From positions 36,349,633 to 36,413,632 of the forward strand of contig JACSVZ010000007.1 of NCBI GenBank assembly GCA_014706295.1: 64,000 nt of DNA, read 5' to 3'. The stretch comes from Lycocorax pyrrhopterus obiensis (taxonomy: Eukaryota > Chordata > Aves > Passeriformes > Paradisaeidae). Below are positions 13,047 to 25,808 of the stretch, piece by piece (the stretch's first letter is position 1; each line of letters opens with the position of its first letter). Position numbers and translations under genes: made by a program. The notes below the pieces were generated by a model. That model was not told the origin of the DNA, did no database searches, and saw nothing but the letters and a program-made list of their open reading frames with translations.

Positions 13047-16000
13047 AAAAAGAAATTAGATAAATTAAATGGGAAAAATAATATAGTAATTAAAAAGATA
13101 AAAACATATCAATTTCTTGCTGCATTGAAGATAAATTTATGGACTAATTTAGTGTTTTATTTTGTTCTGAAAACTTCCTAGAATATTCTACTGCTTCTAA
13201 CACTCTTAAATATCCTATTCCCATACTTACAAAGTGGGGATTATAGCAACAAATCTAGTGTCAACAAAGCAGGTTTTGTGCTGTATTTCAAGAAAAGACA
13301 CCATGCAATTTATGATGTAGAATGTTCATGTATCATAAAACCAGTTCATCTCCAGTCCTTCCTACCTTAGCGCCCCTGGAATGAGACTGAAGTCATTACA
13401 CTCAAGTTTTGTACACTGGTGAGTACATAGCCTTTCTGAAATCAAGGGTGTCACTTCTGTATTCACTTAGCTCTTTTGTTGGACTGTTAAAAAGTGATTT
13501 TAATGGCTCTTTGAACACTAAAAAAGAATAAAACTGGTAAAAGATGTACATTTTAAAACATTTAAATGGGTCATACACTGAGCAAACTGTTCCTAAGTGA
13601 ATTATGAATTTAGCAAATTTTCCTCTCTCCCAAACCCACGTAGATTCTGTCAGGAATATCCATGAATAGACTTTAAGTAGTTCATTATTTTTAATTTAAT
13701 TTCAATACTTGCAAGGGTGTCATGTACATATATCATCAGACTGCTGCAAATTTACAGTCTGATTGGAATATAGAATCCTCTGCAATCTCCGAGAGATTAA
13801 GACATTTTTTCGTTCTTCAAAACTAGTCTGCCTTGGGCTCTGGAAAATCATCATTTTCGGGCTCCATGTGGAAGGAAAGCTCATCTAAAAGTCAAAAGCC
13901 TTAGTTTGTCTACTTTGACTATTTAAAGCCTATCTTAAATATCTATGGGACATCCTGATACACTCAAGAACATCTAACTTATTGTCTTGGGCTTTTGCTG
14001 AAGAACACTTCTTGATTAGGCTCTCTCCCTCATTTTCGTTCACCTCTATCCATATCTTTTATTCATTTCCAGGCCTGTGAAGAATTAATTGGGATTTTTT
14101 TTTGTCACTGTGGCACAGATTGTAGCCAAAATCAGTTTTTCACCCTCCTTTAATGGCTCCCAGCTTCTTACAAAACAGATATGAGATCCTAATCTTATCC
14201 CTTTTTCTATTTGCAATTCTGATTAGTAGTTATTTGTTTCATTCCTAGGGTATCATTCATCCCGTTAGCACTTCTAAAAAACGAATGAAAGAAGAACAAA
14301 GGTTAAAGAGCTTCCAGGACAGATGCAAAAGGCAAGCTCTCACCCACATATAGCTATGCATCAGATTGTTAAAGAACTTGCTCTCCTTTGGTATTTGTAC
14401 TCAGATACAAAACCCTTCCTGAATGTTTACTGAGCAATTACTCAGAGCAGCAAATGCCACTAATGTAAAACTGTGGCTCTAAACTGCAGAACTCATCTAA
14501 GTCAGCTGGTGGTCAAAGTAAGGTGGTGAGATCGAAAAAGGGCCTACAGTTTTACAGAGATTCTCAAGAAAAAAATTCCTTTTCATGTTATTATTTCTCA
14601 TAATGGTTGTGTATTCTCAAAAAGTAACAGCTTCTTGAAAGGTAATGTTCTCCCCTTTAGCACCTTTCTTTAAAAACAAAACAAAGAAATGATGGGGGGC
14701 AGGGGAAAATGCCGGTGAGAAGTTGCGAAATCTGTTTTGTGGTGAAGTACATTGTTGGATAAACCCCTGTGCTTGTGGTATTGTTAGAGTGCCTATTATT
14801 TATTCTGTAGAAACTAGCAGCACTGTATTTACAAAATATATAGTTATGGACTTCAGAACATTTATTTACTCGGATGTCCATAATGGATCTGAATAAACTG
14901 CTGTGTAAGCATGCATTCAAGCGTTTTAAAAAAATGCATATTGTTTACTTCATTGACCATACACAAAACCATGATGGAAGCACTATTGTTTAGCCAATAC
15001 TGTTTTGAGGCCATGCCAGACTAATAAGTGAATAGGCATTCATAAGTGTTTCTAAAACATATATCATTTACCTGGTATTAGGAGTGTAGCTTTTCAGAAG
15101 TGCTGTAAAGTGTATACTACTAATGTATTTTCCCAATAGTGATTATAGTTAAACACTTGGGATTTTTTTTTTAAGAAAAAGTGCCTCTGAAAGTGCCTTG
15201 AAAATTTTTAAAGCTTTACTGTGAATACAAAAATAGGAACTGCTGTATCCAGTAAGATGAATGTTGTTGTTATTACTATTAAGAGCAATAGTACAGTAGT
15301 GTTTAGAGGCTGCAGGTGATATTAGGGTCCACTCTGGTATGCACTGTGCAAATATGCAGTTGCAGTACTTGCAGTTCCTGAGCTGATCTTTACAAATGCC
15401 ATCTAGTTAACTGACTTTCCTAGCACAGAAAGGTTTAGTCTATCTATGTACTTATATTCACAACAGAAAAGATAATAATTCTTAAACATTTTTAAGAATC
15501 TGTTTAACACATGCTATCTTAATCTTTGATGTAGGTTTTCATTATTAATTTTGCAGTAATATATGTAAAGATGAGTATAATTTCTCCTCAAGAAATTAGT
15601 CTTACCCTGAAGAAGAAAAATAATTGCAGTATATTCATCTTCTGACATACTAAAATAGCTTCATATTTACTGAAATTAATTAAGTGTTGATCAGATGGTG
15701 GCATTTTCTCATGTTTTCTTATCACTAGAACATTCAATCTAAATGGTTTTTTGCTCTGGCCCAATGTAAGCATACTGGAATATTGTTGTTTGGACTTACA
15801 AGTGTCTTCAATAAGTAGTTCTTAAGTAGTTCTTCAATAAGTGGCTCTAGGAATCCCATTGCAAATATTTTCTTTTTTTTCTAATCACAATTCTTCCTGT
15901 TGCACTTCACCCTTTCCTTTTATCAGTCACATCAGAAAATATATTCTGAAGTACAATGCCGAAGAAAAAATAAGAAAAATTATCCATGCTCTTGCAGCAA

Positions 16001-16335
16001 CACACCTAAACCATAGAATTTATACTTTCCCTTCAAAATCTCCAACTGGCCATTTTGTTTGGAGAATACTTCATAACATCCACCCTTTTCAAGTGAAAGT
16101 CTCTCACATTTACTATTGCACTCCTTCTTTGATTCTATAATTGCATTCTACAAATTTTACCCTTTCTTTCTAAAGACAGTTGCAAGTACACTGAACTCAA
16201 ATACATTTCGCTCTGTAAGGGTGTGTATGCAGCTTGTATCAGTAGTATTAGAGGTATGCAGCCACAAGTTATACATTTTAAAGTGATACAGGTTTCCTTC
16301 ATGCTCAACACATTTGCTTTAAGAATATACAGTTT

Positions 16336-16380
16336 TTGTGATTGTAACATAAGTGTTTGACACTTATGTTACAATCACAA
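16336..16380. repeat. Perfect inverted repeat, 21-bp arms, 3-nt loop
   Basis: Arms 16336-16356 and 16360-16380 are exact reverse complements, beginning TTGTGATTGTAACATAAGTG on the left, with loop TTG. Pairing stops at 16335/16381. Stem length and loop size would suit a small hairpin RNA or a DNA cruciform. No surrounding transposon or terminal repeats are visible, so this is not obviously a MITE. An intrastrand template-switch mutation is the simplest explanation. Confidence 0.95.
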
Positions 16381-17244
16381 CAGCAAAACAGCACAAAACC
16401 AATGTCATTGGATGGATAACTTATTAAACAGAAAACTTAGTTTTGCTTAGTCATGTTTGTTAAAGGTAGAGCTGTAGATGTAGGTAGGACTTTCCTACGA
16501 AGCTTCAATTTAGTATTTTCTGTTTCTTCAGGCTTTTGATTCTTGATACGGATAGTCTTGAACTAATGTTCTGTATTTAAGCAGAGGTGATTATGCATAA
16601 GAGATGTCATTTGTTGCAAGTACTTTGCTGAGTATATAGACACTGCCTTTCTTTTGGACTAGTGCTCCTTCAATGTTTAAGCCATTACACAGTCAGCTTT
16701 AAAAGGTGTGATCACCTTCATGCCACCTCTAATGAGCGCTGCACACTTAAATTTTCCTTTCTGTTCTTCCATCTTATCCTGGAGACTCAGGAGACTAGCA
16801 CCTTTGAAAGCACTTACCTTCCGACCACTGCCTGCATTTTATATGACTCGTAATTTTTTTTGTTTTCTATTACTTTAGCAGAGGAATGCATTGCTATAGT
16901 TTACAATTCATGGAAGACTGTAAAGTACATATAGAAGGATGGCAAATATGGTATTGTTGTTGCTTAAAGTTTGTGGATCTTTATTCAAATGTTTTGTTTA
17001 TTAGTCATCACCACAAATTGCTATACAAACCAAGCTTCTGAACAAACGGGCACAGGTATATCAATAATTCCTTTTTATCCTTACTGTTACATGACTGCTT
17101 ATTCATGCCAAATGGTTTGGTTATTTTGTGCAATTCCAGAATAAAATATCAAGAGAAATATCAGTTACCTTAGATTAATTTACTCTGGATTTCTGTATCA
17201 GATTAGAAAATATTTAGTTTACAAATATAAAAACACATATAACT

Positions 17245-17670
17245 TTATTTTATAATGATAGTTTTTGTATAAGACAGTTGCTGATTTGCATCTTGTTCAA
17301 TAATAAGAACTTCTAAAGGTGCAAAATTGAAACAATAAATCTGCTTGATTGGGCAAATGTTTTTTTTCTTAAAGGTTGTTGGTCTAGAAGTAAATTTGTT
17401 TATTATCCTCAGGAATGGTGAACTTGCCTTATGGGAGGCTTGAGTGATGGCAGAGAGCTTATTGGGGGTGTCTTGAGAGCCACTTCCTTGACTTCTCCTG
17501 TCTCTCTCCAAAGACATCTTGGCAGTGATGAAATACTGGCAGTTTGTGATGATAGTCTTATGAAATGAAGTTATAGTACACACAGTATGGTTCCTTAGTG
17601 TTTTGTTGCTAAGTAGTGCTTGTGCATGTTTAATCCCTTCCTTGAAATTTCCAAAATAGAAAATAGACAC
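17245..17670 (-). other. Candidate terminal coding exon (unrecognised)
   Basis: On the minus strand a pyrimidine-rich tract ending CCTTCCCTCCAG abuts an open frame of 141 codons that runs to TAA at 17247-17245. An AATAAA polyadenylation hexamer overlaps the stop (17249-17244). The translation is mixed and polar, with a short helix-like start (FYFGNFKEGIKHAQALL) and a basic, Ser-rich middle (SLERDRRSQGSGSQ). I recognise no family. Against it: an open frame of this length is expected about once by chance in this window, and the tail is very Ile/Lys-rich as AT-rich noise would be. A possible partner exon lies at 20205-20307. Confidence 0.18.
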
Positions 17671-18708
17671 CTGGAGGGAAGGAAAACTATTCATCTCCGA
17701 CCTGAAATATGTTTTCTTACATTGCTAAATAAAGGACTACACAAATTCCCTTATTTACACACCCACATTATGCCAACGTACATGTTAACCTTTACAGTTG
17801 GCAGAAATTGGGAGACTGGCTGCCAGTTTCTGTTTTGTATAGATTGATGTAATCAAGCATGGCATTGCAGTATGAAATATGTAACAAATGATGTTAGAGT
17901 GTATCTCACAAACCTGCAGTGAGCATGAAAGGAGTGTTTCAGAAAGAAAGCAAAGGGCTTATCTTGCTTTGTTTTATGTACTGGGGAGGAATGTGAACAA
18001 TAAATTTTGTTTCTGTAGTGGCACAAGTGTCTGCAAATGAGATCTGCAAATAAATAAAAAAGAGTATAGAGGAAGAATCCTTAAAAGGGGGAGAATGAGT
18101 TATTTTCACATCACATATGTAGATGTGTATTATACCAGTAGAACTAAAGCAGGGATGACGTTCTGCCCCTGCTGGAACCAGTGGGACAAAATACCACTCA
18201 AATGTCTTTAATGGGATGCAGACCTAAAGACAATTTTCCTCAAGACACTTTATATCCATTCTAGTATTCTTGCTGCCAGCAAAACAGCTTTACTCCACAG
18301 CGCAGATAACTTTTCAGATCTGTCCTTAACACAAGATATTTGAGACAGCCTCTGTTGCTAACCTGATGTAGTGGTGCTAAATTCCAGAGGAAAAGACTCA
18401 GCAATCAGTTTAACAAGGTGCTGGCATAAGCACAGTTTCCAGTGCAAAGTAGAAGGAAAGAGAATAGATAATCTTTGAAAGAACAAAGATCTAGAAAATG
18501 GCTTAGAAAGATGGCTTTGAACTACTTAATTTCCTTTTGCCACTGGAAAGTATTTTTTCAGTATGAGAGAAGCACTAAGACAAAAATTTGGAAGACGTGC
18601 ATTTCTACCCAACTGAAAGGACAAAAGAAGCCAAGTTTGATACTTCGGAGGGAAAAAAAAAAAGCGATTCTCTTTACACTGACATAATGGCTGTATGAGA
18701 AGCTTTGG

Positions 18709-18730
18709 AGACTATCAGCTCTGATAGTCT
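18709..18730. repeat. Inverted repeat, 10-bp arms, 2-nt loop
   Basis: AGACTATCAG (18709-18718) and CTGATAGTCT (18721-18730) are exact reverse complements separated by CT. Individually weak, but one of several short-loop palindromes in the window. Confidence 0.9.
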
Positions 18731-19628
18731 AAAGTTGTACCATCCAAAATGTTTTATCAGGAACCAGATTTTCAAATCTGAGATGTTTAGGAAAGTGAGG
18801 AAGCTGAGATTTATGAGCATTTGTATTTAAAGATGGTCTTATTTGAAAAATTAGTCTACTTCTTCTGTCTCATATTTTACTGTTTTCTAACAGTGCAAAA
18901 GGAACTTCAAGGATGTGTTTCAGACAGTGCAGTTGTGTTTCCAGAAAGCATTCTGCCTTGTATGATAATTTATAAGGATGTAAAAGCGAACTTTAAATTT
19001 AAAGGTCAGTTTTCCTCTCACTGTGGTTCAAAATGGCCATTGTGTAAATAGCAAGACTTAAATTTGAGTTGGCTGTTGCTTCCTGTTCAGCTTGTGGCAC
19101 CATTGCTCTCAGAGGTTTAGGTTTTTAATTTTTTGGCATTTCTAAAATAGTCATGTTCTGTGACTTGTTCTTGTTTCAGGAAAAGACTGATGCCATTCTC
19201 CCCCTAAGCTGTTTAGTGCAGCATGAGCCTGGAGGAGCAACCAGAAGACAACAAGCTTTTGCAATCCATTTTAGAGAGTAGTTGAAATATATTCCCTGAA
19301 ATTGGCAGCTATGTGCCGGCCCCTTCCATCTGCAGGCACTGGTACAGTTGGCAGTTTCCACCCTGCAAAATCAATCATGCCCCTTCCAGATTAAAGACCT
19401 AAATAATGTTCATGCATTTTAAGAGCATTTTTTAATTTCCTGATATTTATAACAACACTTGGGGAAACTTGACACCGAAATCTGTTTCCCAACTGCATTT
19501 GTTTTTCCCTCATGTGTGCACACTGATTCGTTATTGCAAGATTGCTCATCAGTGCTGGGCTTTTTTTGTTTTGGGGTTTTGCTTAGTTTTAAGACGGAGC
19601 ATTAAAGCACTCATTGTGAAAACAAATG

Positions 19629-19650
19629 TGTATATATATATTTATATATA
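19629..19650. repeat. AT-rich TA dinucleotide tract
   Basis: A short TATATA run interrupted by TTT. It is a simple repeat with no other feature attached. Confidence 0.8.
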
Positions 19651-20204
19651 AGATTAGTTTTAAGAAGCACTGAATTAGTGCTAATGATTTCTTTCAGCTT
19701 TCCAATACCATGTTTTCAAAAGTGCCTTAAAATGCTAACTCTAGCTCTTCTTTTGTTACACACAGTGAGTGAAAAATGAAACTGAAGAAGGAGGTTTTGT
19801 GCTGACCTTAGACCAGACATCTGCCAGAGGAGTCACCTAGTACAAGCTACAACCCCATGCTCATAGTTGAAAATGCTTTGGAAAATAAAAGTGCTAAATT
19901 GGTTCTGGGCCACTGGAAGAGTTTCCTCATTGTTACGATCTGTTAGGCACACTCAGCAGCATCGTACAGGACGTTGGGATCTGGTCAGCCTCTTCAAGAG
20001 AGGAAATACCTGTATACCTGAAAAGCGCTTGACCTATGTAACCAATTTCAACCAATGGAGAAATTTTAAGATTTAGATCTTCATTGGAAGTTCTTCTTGA
20101 TGCATTGATATTCAGCAAACATGAAACAAATATTTGAGTTAATAGCCTGTTTTATGCAATTTCCACAGGAATTAATTTGAAATATCAGTTGCAAGATTAC
20201 TTAC

Positions 20205-20307
20205 CTGCTATCCTACTGCTTGAGAATAATGGTTATATTCACTTTGGTCAGATTCTTTTCTTTCTGGAGAGAACATGTGCTGACTTCCAGATTGATTATC
20301 AATTAAA
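20205..20307 (-). other. Candidate internal exon (unrecognised)
   Basis: On the minus strand a tract ending CCCTTTAATTCCAG precedes 103 bp that end in a perfect consensus donor, CAG|GTAAGT (donor at 20204-20199). Only one frame is open. It reads 32 codons with a polar translation (SGSQHMFSPERKESDQSEY) but meets TAG six bases before the donor. Using a weaker upstream donor (GCA|GTAGGA) would avoid the stop and give phase 0, matching the phase-0 start of the candidate exon at 17670-17245. A perfect donor is expected roughly once per strand in a window this size, so this may be chance or a non-coding RNA exon. Confidence 0.15.
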
Positions 20308-23300
20308 CTGGAATTAAAGGGCATTTCTTGCATTTATAATTGGCCTTCTTGTGTTGATTTTTGCATATTTTTACCCCAAGTTAAATCCCTAGGCTACTTT
20401 TGGTACTTGGCAGCAGTGCCTTATCACCTATGCACTGCATATTTAGTCCCATTCCATGTGGAATAAATTCTCATGTTTCCTTCAATGCCAAGTTCTGTTA
20501 AGTGATGGTGCATTTGGTTGCACAAAATAAGCAACTTCTTCCTAGTTGAATGTGGGGTTCAGGTAAGAAGTAAGTAGAAGTGAACCTGGATGATCTCACA
20601 TCTCTGTAGCCAACTTTATTAGCTTAATTTAAAGAAAATAGTTTCATTTCCTTTGTGAGTATTACTTTTATCTTGCTGAAACAATGTTACATATTGAGGA
20701 GTTCAGGATTAGATCCTATTTACCAATGCATTTTGAACAGTGCTGGGACTGTTGTAGAGTAAACTGTAAAAATGTTTCTGAAGCCTTAATTACTCAGGAA
20801 TATCTGAGGTGTTAATTTGCCCACTCTAAAATAGGTGCATGCAAATACAGGGAGGATTATATATGTTCCAGACGCACTATACCAACTGTGCATGCACTAG
20901 GTTATGTTCTTGCCAAAATGAATAATTTTCCTGTAAAGCTGAGAACTCTTCTACGACATGATTCATGCCTTTTGGAAGCCTAAGGGTCGGCAGCTCATGT
21001 TTGGACCTGTTTGGTGAGCTGTAATTCTGAAAAATAATGCCGAGTACAATTCTTAGAGGGTTTGAATCGTGTATTCATAAAACCTGCATATGTGATAGCT
21101 CTATTACATGATTGTTTAAGAAGCAGTAGATGATGTGCTCCAAGATTGGCTAGGTGAGATTATATTGTCAGGTCATTAAACTGTACAAAGGAACTTTGTT
21201 TTCAAGTACACCTAGGTAAAACTTGAATAATGTCATAGGTGAAAACACAGGTTGTTTTTGTCTGAATTTTGTATGATTTTTCAGTTAATTTTTAGATTGT
21301 TATGCTTTATTTGCTGTTCTAGGGTTTGAGGGCATGTCTTACATGGTTGAAAGGTGTCTACTTTGATCAAGAGAACATCATTTGGAAAATCAAACAACAA
21401 AGAATAGGAGAAAATAGTGAAGGATAATTGACAGTAGTTGATAATTAGCTTTTCTGTGCTCCATATTAGTTTACATTTTCACCCTTCTGACCGTAGAGTA
21501 CTTCCTGGCCCTCTGTGTACAGACTTCTTAACAAATATCTTCCATAAACTCAAATTCCACAGAATTTGGTGGATTGGGAAAAGGTGAGATTGTGCTCCAC
21601 TTGTCACAGTTTCAAAAGTACTTGGTATCAGAAGCATGAGCTACTAAATTAAGGAAATTATTTCTAATTGACACAAATTTAGTTATAAAACATGGCTTAG
21701 AGTCTTAAGTGACAAGAGACCCAAGCCTTTATCTACCAGTCCTCATCTCCCTGGGAGGCAACATAATTTCTACTGGAGTAACAGTAAAATTGAATTCTCA
21801 AGACAAGCATCATGAGTTAAACATTTACATTTGGGTCTAATCATAAATACAGAAACAATCACAATGTTAGTGAAATCAAATAGAAGTGCTGCAGAAATTG
21901 CCTTTTTTTTTTCCTTTTCTTTGGTAACTATACTTAGGAGTATATGCCAGGCTTAATCCATCTTTAGGATCATAAGTGGTTGCACCTGGTCAGACCAAAA
22001 CTTTTCTGTACCAAGGAAGCTGTCTTCAATCTGGTAAAGGACCCTGTTGTTTTTTAATTTTTATGGTCCTTATTAAGGTTTTGTTTCACCCATTTGTCCA
22101 GTCATTATCTACCTGCATGCACATTCTTAGGAAATGTAATTATTTTCTTACCTTCTTTTAAGAACAGTTTCGCATGTTAAATTCTTTTTGCACTTAAAGG
22201 CTCCCCTTCTATTTATATGTGCCTAAAAGATTGCCTTGCAGTGTTGCTGATAAAGATCCTTTTGAGCTTTTAAAAAGCATCCATATAATATTCCCAGTTA
22301 CATGACCTATCTGGGGTTTTTGTCTATTTGTTCTTCGGCCTTTTATTCCTCAAGAAAAGCATGTTGTCACTTATGGATGAAAAAATAAGCAGCATTTTTT
22401 TTTCTTTTTAATTACTTAAATTATTTTATGTTTTAAGATCTTTTCAGACTCCATTTAAAGCTCTCTAATAGGCTAGAAGTTTCTACCTAGTATTTATTTC
22501 TTAGGCTTTAGCACAAGACAACTAAATACAGGAAGAAAATAGGGCAGGGGTGAAAGAGAATTGGGGCACCAATTTGTAAATGGTCTTATTTCTGACAGAA
22601 ATGTTGATAGGTCTTTTGCCAGCCTTGAGAGCCAGTTGTTGTGGTGGCTCCAGTTGTCTTGCCTGTGCACTTATGAGTCTGTCAGTCACTAAGATGATAC
22701 ATTTCTTTATCATGTGTGTGATTATAAACCATTATTTTGTGAGAGAGGCCCTATGCTTTTCCTAGTGTCTCAGCTGCTCTTTATAAAAGTTCTTCTGTCA
22801 AGGAATTCTTCAGACTTGTACAATAATGTATCAAGGTGGTAAACTCTGACAGCTTCAAAAGCTAGGTTTCATTTCAGAAGGGCTTTTAAGCTGTCGTGGA
22901 TATGTACCTGGCAGACATTTCAGTCACTGTCTCTCTACTGTTTTCCTCTTGTTTCTTTCTCACATGCCATGAAAATATTTTCCTTTAAGTATTTACATAG
23001 TAACAGTCTTCCATGTGATTTTTTTTGTTAGAAACAGCATTTTAATGGGTAATTGAGAAGGAACACTTCCTTTCTCATTAGACTCTGAATAATTTGATCT
23101 CTGGCTAATGTATTTGAAAAATAATGTTTCAGTGTGTCATGATAATAATAAAGTATATTTTTTCTTCCACAGGGTTACAGTTGTTTACACATTTTACTAT
23201 CTCTTGAGTAGTATGATATAAAGTCTTTTCATTGCAGTTTTGTTTGAGAAGAGTTGAGCATGCGAAGGAACTGTCAATCAGCATTTAGTCATACAGTATC

Positions 23301-24112
23301 TATTTCTGTCCCTGTTCCTCTTAACACAGAGGGCTATTATAGTCTACATTACGGCATAGGTACTTTGGATACAGATATCCTTGAGGGGCAGGATTTATTA
23401 TGAAAGAGGAGAATCAACATAACATGAGACATAGTTTAAATAGCTAAATTTATTTACAAATTCTGAAAGTTAAGTTAAGCAGAGGTTTCTTTTACACACT
23501 GAATTTTTCTGTCTACCAAGACTTTTCTTCTGTTTTATACCTGAATTTCCAAGCAAGGCACTTCAAATGAGACTATCAATAATTTTTATAATTGAGAGCA
23601 TTTAAGGAAATTTTGATGCTATGTTCTTTGTCTCAAAGGCTGAGTCTTTGCCTGGCTGAGGCTTTGCCTTTCAGCTTAGTTTACATACTCCATCTGGCAC
23701 AAAGCACTGTAATATTTGTGATGTGATGTGTACTTTGTGTACCCCAGTGATACGCACCCACAACGACTGGGAATCTGTTCCTGAGACAACTCCTCCCCTT
23801 CCATACTTGTAATTACAAATATTAAATTAAATACCTAATGCATCCTTCTGAAAAAAAAAATTAAACAGAACAAAAATTAAACTTATATCTCTATTGTTTT
23901 AGTTGTCTTAGCCAGAAAAAAAAGGAATTAAATGTCTAAAAACTGACTATATTAGTATATATCTATTCATAGTATATTAGTAGTCTCATACACACATAAC
24001 TTCCTACATGTGGAGGTTTGTACTGGTTTGTATTGGTTAAACAGAGTGGAAGCATTCTCTCAGTGTGAGTTTAGTACCTGACTTTTGGTCTCAACAAAAT
24101 ACTAAAAAACAT

Positions 24113-24149
24113 AACAACAACAACAACAACAATAATAATAATAATAATA
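24113..24149. repeat. (AAC)6(AAT)6 compound microsatellite
   Basis: Six AAC units pass directly into six AAT units. This compound trinucleotide array is perfect within each block and is probably length-variable between individuals. Confidence 0.95.
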
Positions 24150-25762
24150 TCAGAAGTCGTGAATTTGCCTACCAGTACCAAGTCTGAGGAAGTGGCAAAA
24201 AAAAAAGTGTGTGGAGATATTCACCACTAACTTCCTTAAAAAATATGAGTTTGAAGAAAATTTGAATTTTGAAGTGTGTATAAATGTTATCTTCTGCGTA
24301 AGCAATGTATGACCATAATCTGTTCCTTAATCTATTAAAAAGTGGTATTACTTTGGCAGAAGTAGGTAAGTTTATTATCAACTACAAAATTAAGCACCAT
24401 GCATTCTGCTATGTATATGTACTATTAGTTACGTTGCATCACAGCAGTCAGAAAGGCAGCATTTTTCAGCTTCTCTTTTGGAAGGTAAAGATACACATTC
24501 AATGAAAAAGGCAAAATACTACTCATAGGAGAGGAGGTTTAGCCAAGAAAGAGTAGCCCTTGTAAAATCTGTCCCTGACTTACGGCAGATTTACAGTCAC
24601 CATTTTCCAAAACATGGATGCTGTTTTTTCCTTCTGCTTTCTATGCATCACTGTATAGTTCTACTTACTAAATATTCTCTTTAGGACTGTAAATGCAACT
24701 GTAATACAAAATTTCTAACTGTGATAATGATGTGCACCAACTTTTAAAAATTACTTAGTCTGGCTATGTTAGCAGTAATGTGCATATAGAATATTGTGAA
24801 GTCAAATTTAATTTTTTTCTTTGAAATCCATCTCTCGACTGTCTCCCAGACTGTCCAGAAGCAGAGTGCCATGAAAGACCTCAGTCAGGTATTTGGATTA
24901 ACTATTCTAAAAAGCAATCTATGTCTCCCAGAAACGATAATTTCCCCTGCTTCAGAAGATACTGTATGGGGAGACCGCTCTTTATTATACAGGACTTTTC
25001 ATGCATTCCTCTGCCAAGCTACTGGTAGCAAGGATGCCTTCTCCTAGGGACTTGAGAGCAAGGGCAGCTCATGTGCCACAGAGCTGCTGAGTTGTTCAGA
25101 TCATTAGTTTTGCTCTAGCTATGTCACCCATTGGCTTTTCTGGTGAATGTGGGACTGACACAAGCATTTCCTTTCACGAAAGCCTGTATTTTGCTGCCAT
25201 TACTGTAGAGACCCACAGCTACCACCAAGCATTTTTTCCGGCCATATACAGTGAGGATTTGACTGCCTTGCGGTTTGCTAGGGTTCAATTAGTGGTTTCT
25301 GATCTTTGTGGTGCTCTTTGAGCTCTTCTCCAACAAGCAGACTGTTTTGAAAGTCACACCTTTCTCCTTGCTGCAGCAGAACCTCATTCATTGCAGTGTG
25401 TTGAAGAATGGAGAGAGAGACAAAACCTTGTTTTCATCTTGCAATGTGCACTGGTGAAACAGCTATACAATTTCCAATGGCTTTTGCTGTGTGGAACAGA
25501 GGGAAGTTCTCCTCCTCTTCTCTCAAACATCTCCCCCTCTCATCTTTAATACCTAAGGCAATGGATGACTGTTTACTAGGCATAGTGAAACTAACAGATA
25601 TTGGGAAACATAACAAGTGCTACTAAAACACTATAGAATAAGACTCACATAGCCCCTTGAGAGCTGTTTCAGAATTGTGACATGACCTTGCTTTCTCCAA
25701 GTAGTATTATGTAGAGTATATGTTTTATTATTTAGTATTATTGGTATTATTGTTAGTGTTGT

Positions 25763-25808
25763 TTTTTAGAGTTATATATATATTTCTATGTACATAAAAC
25801 TCTAAAAA
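25763..25808. repeat. Inverted repeat, 11-bp arms, 24-nt loop
   Basis: TTTTTAGAGTT (25763-25773) pairs with AACTCTAAAAA (25798-25808) around an AT-rich loop. Weak on its own because of the simple composition. Confidence 0.85.

Noticed and set aside
16811..16880. Minus-strand open segment ending in a perfect donor (GAAG|GTAAGTG)
   Set aside because: No convincing acceptor upstream, very short, and it lies beyond the stop of the candidate terminal exon. One perfect donor per strand is expected by chance.
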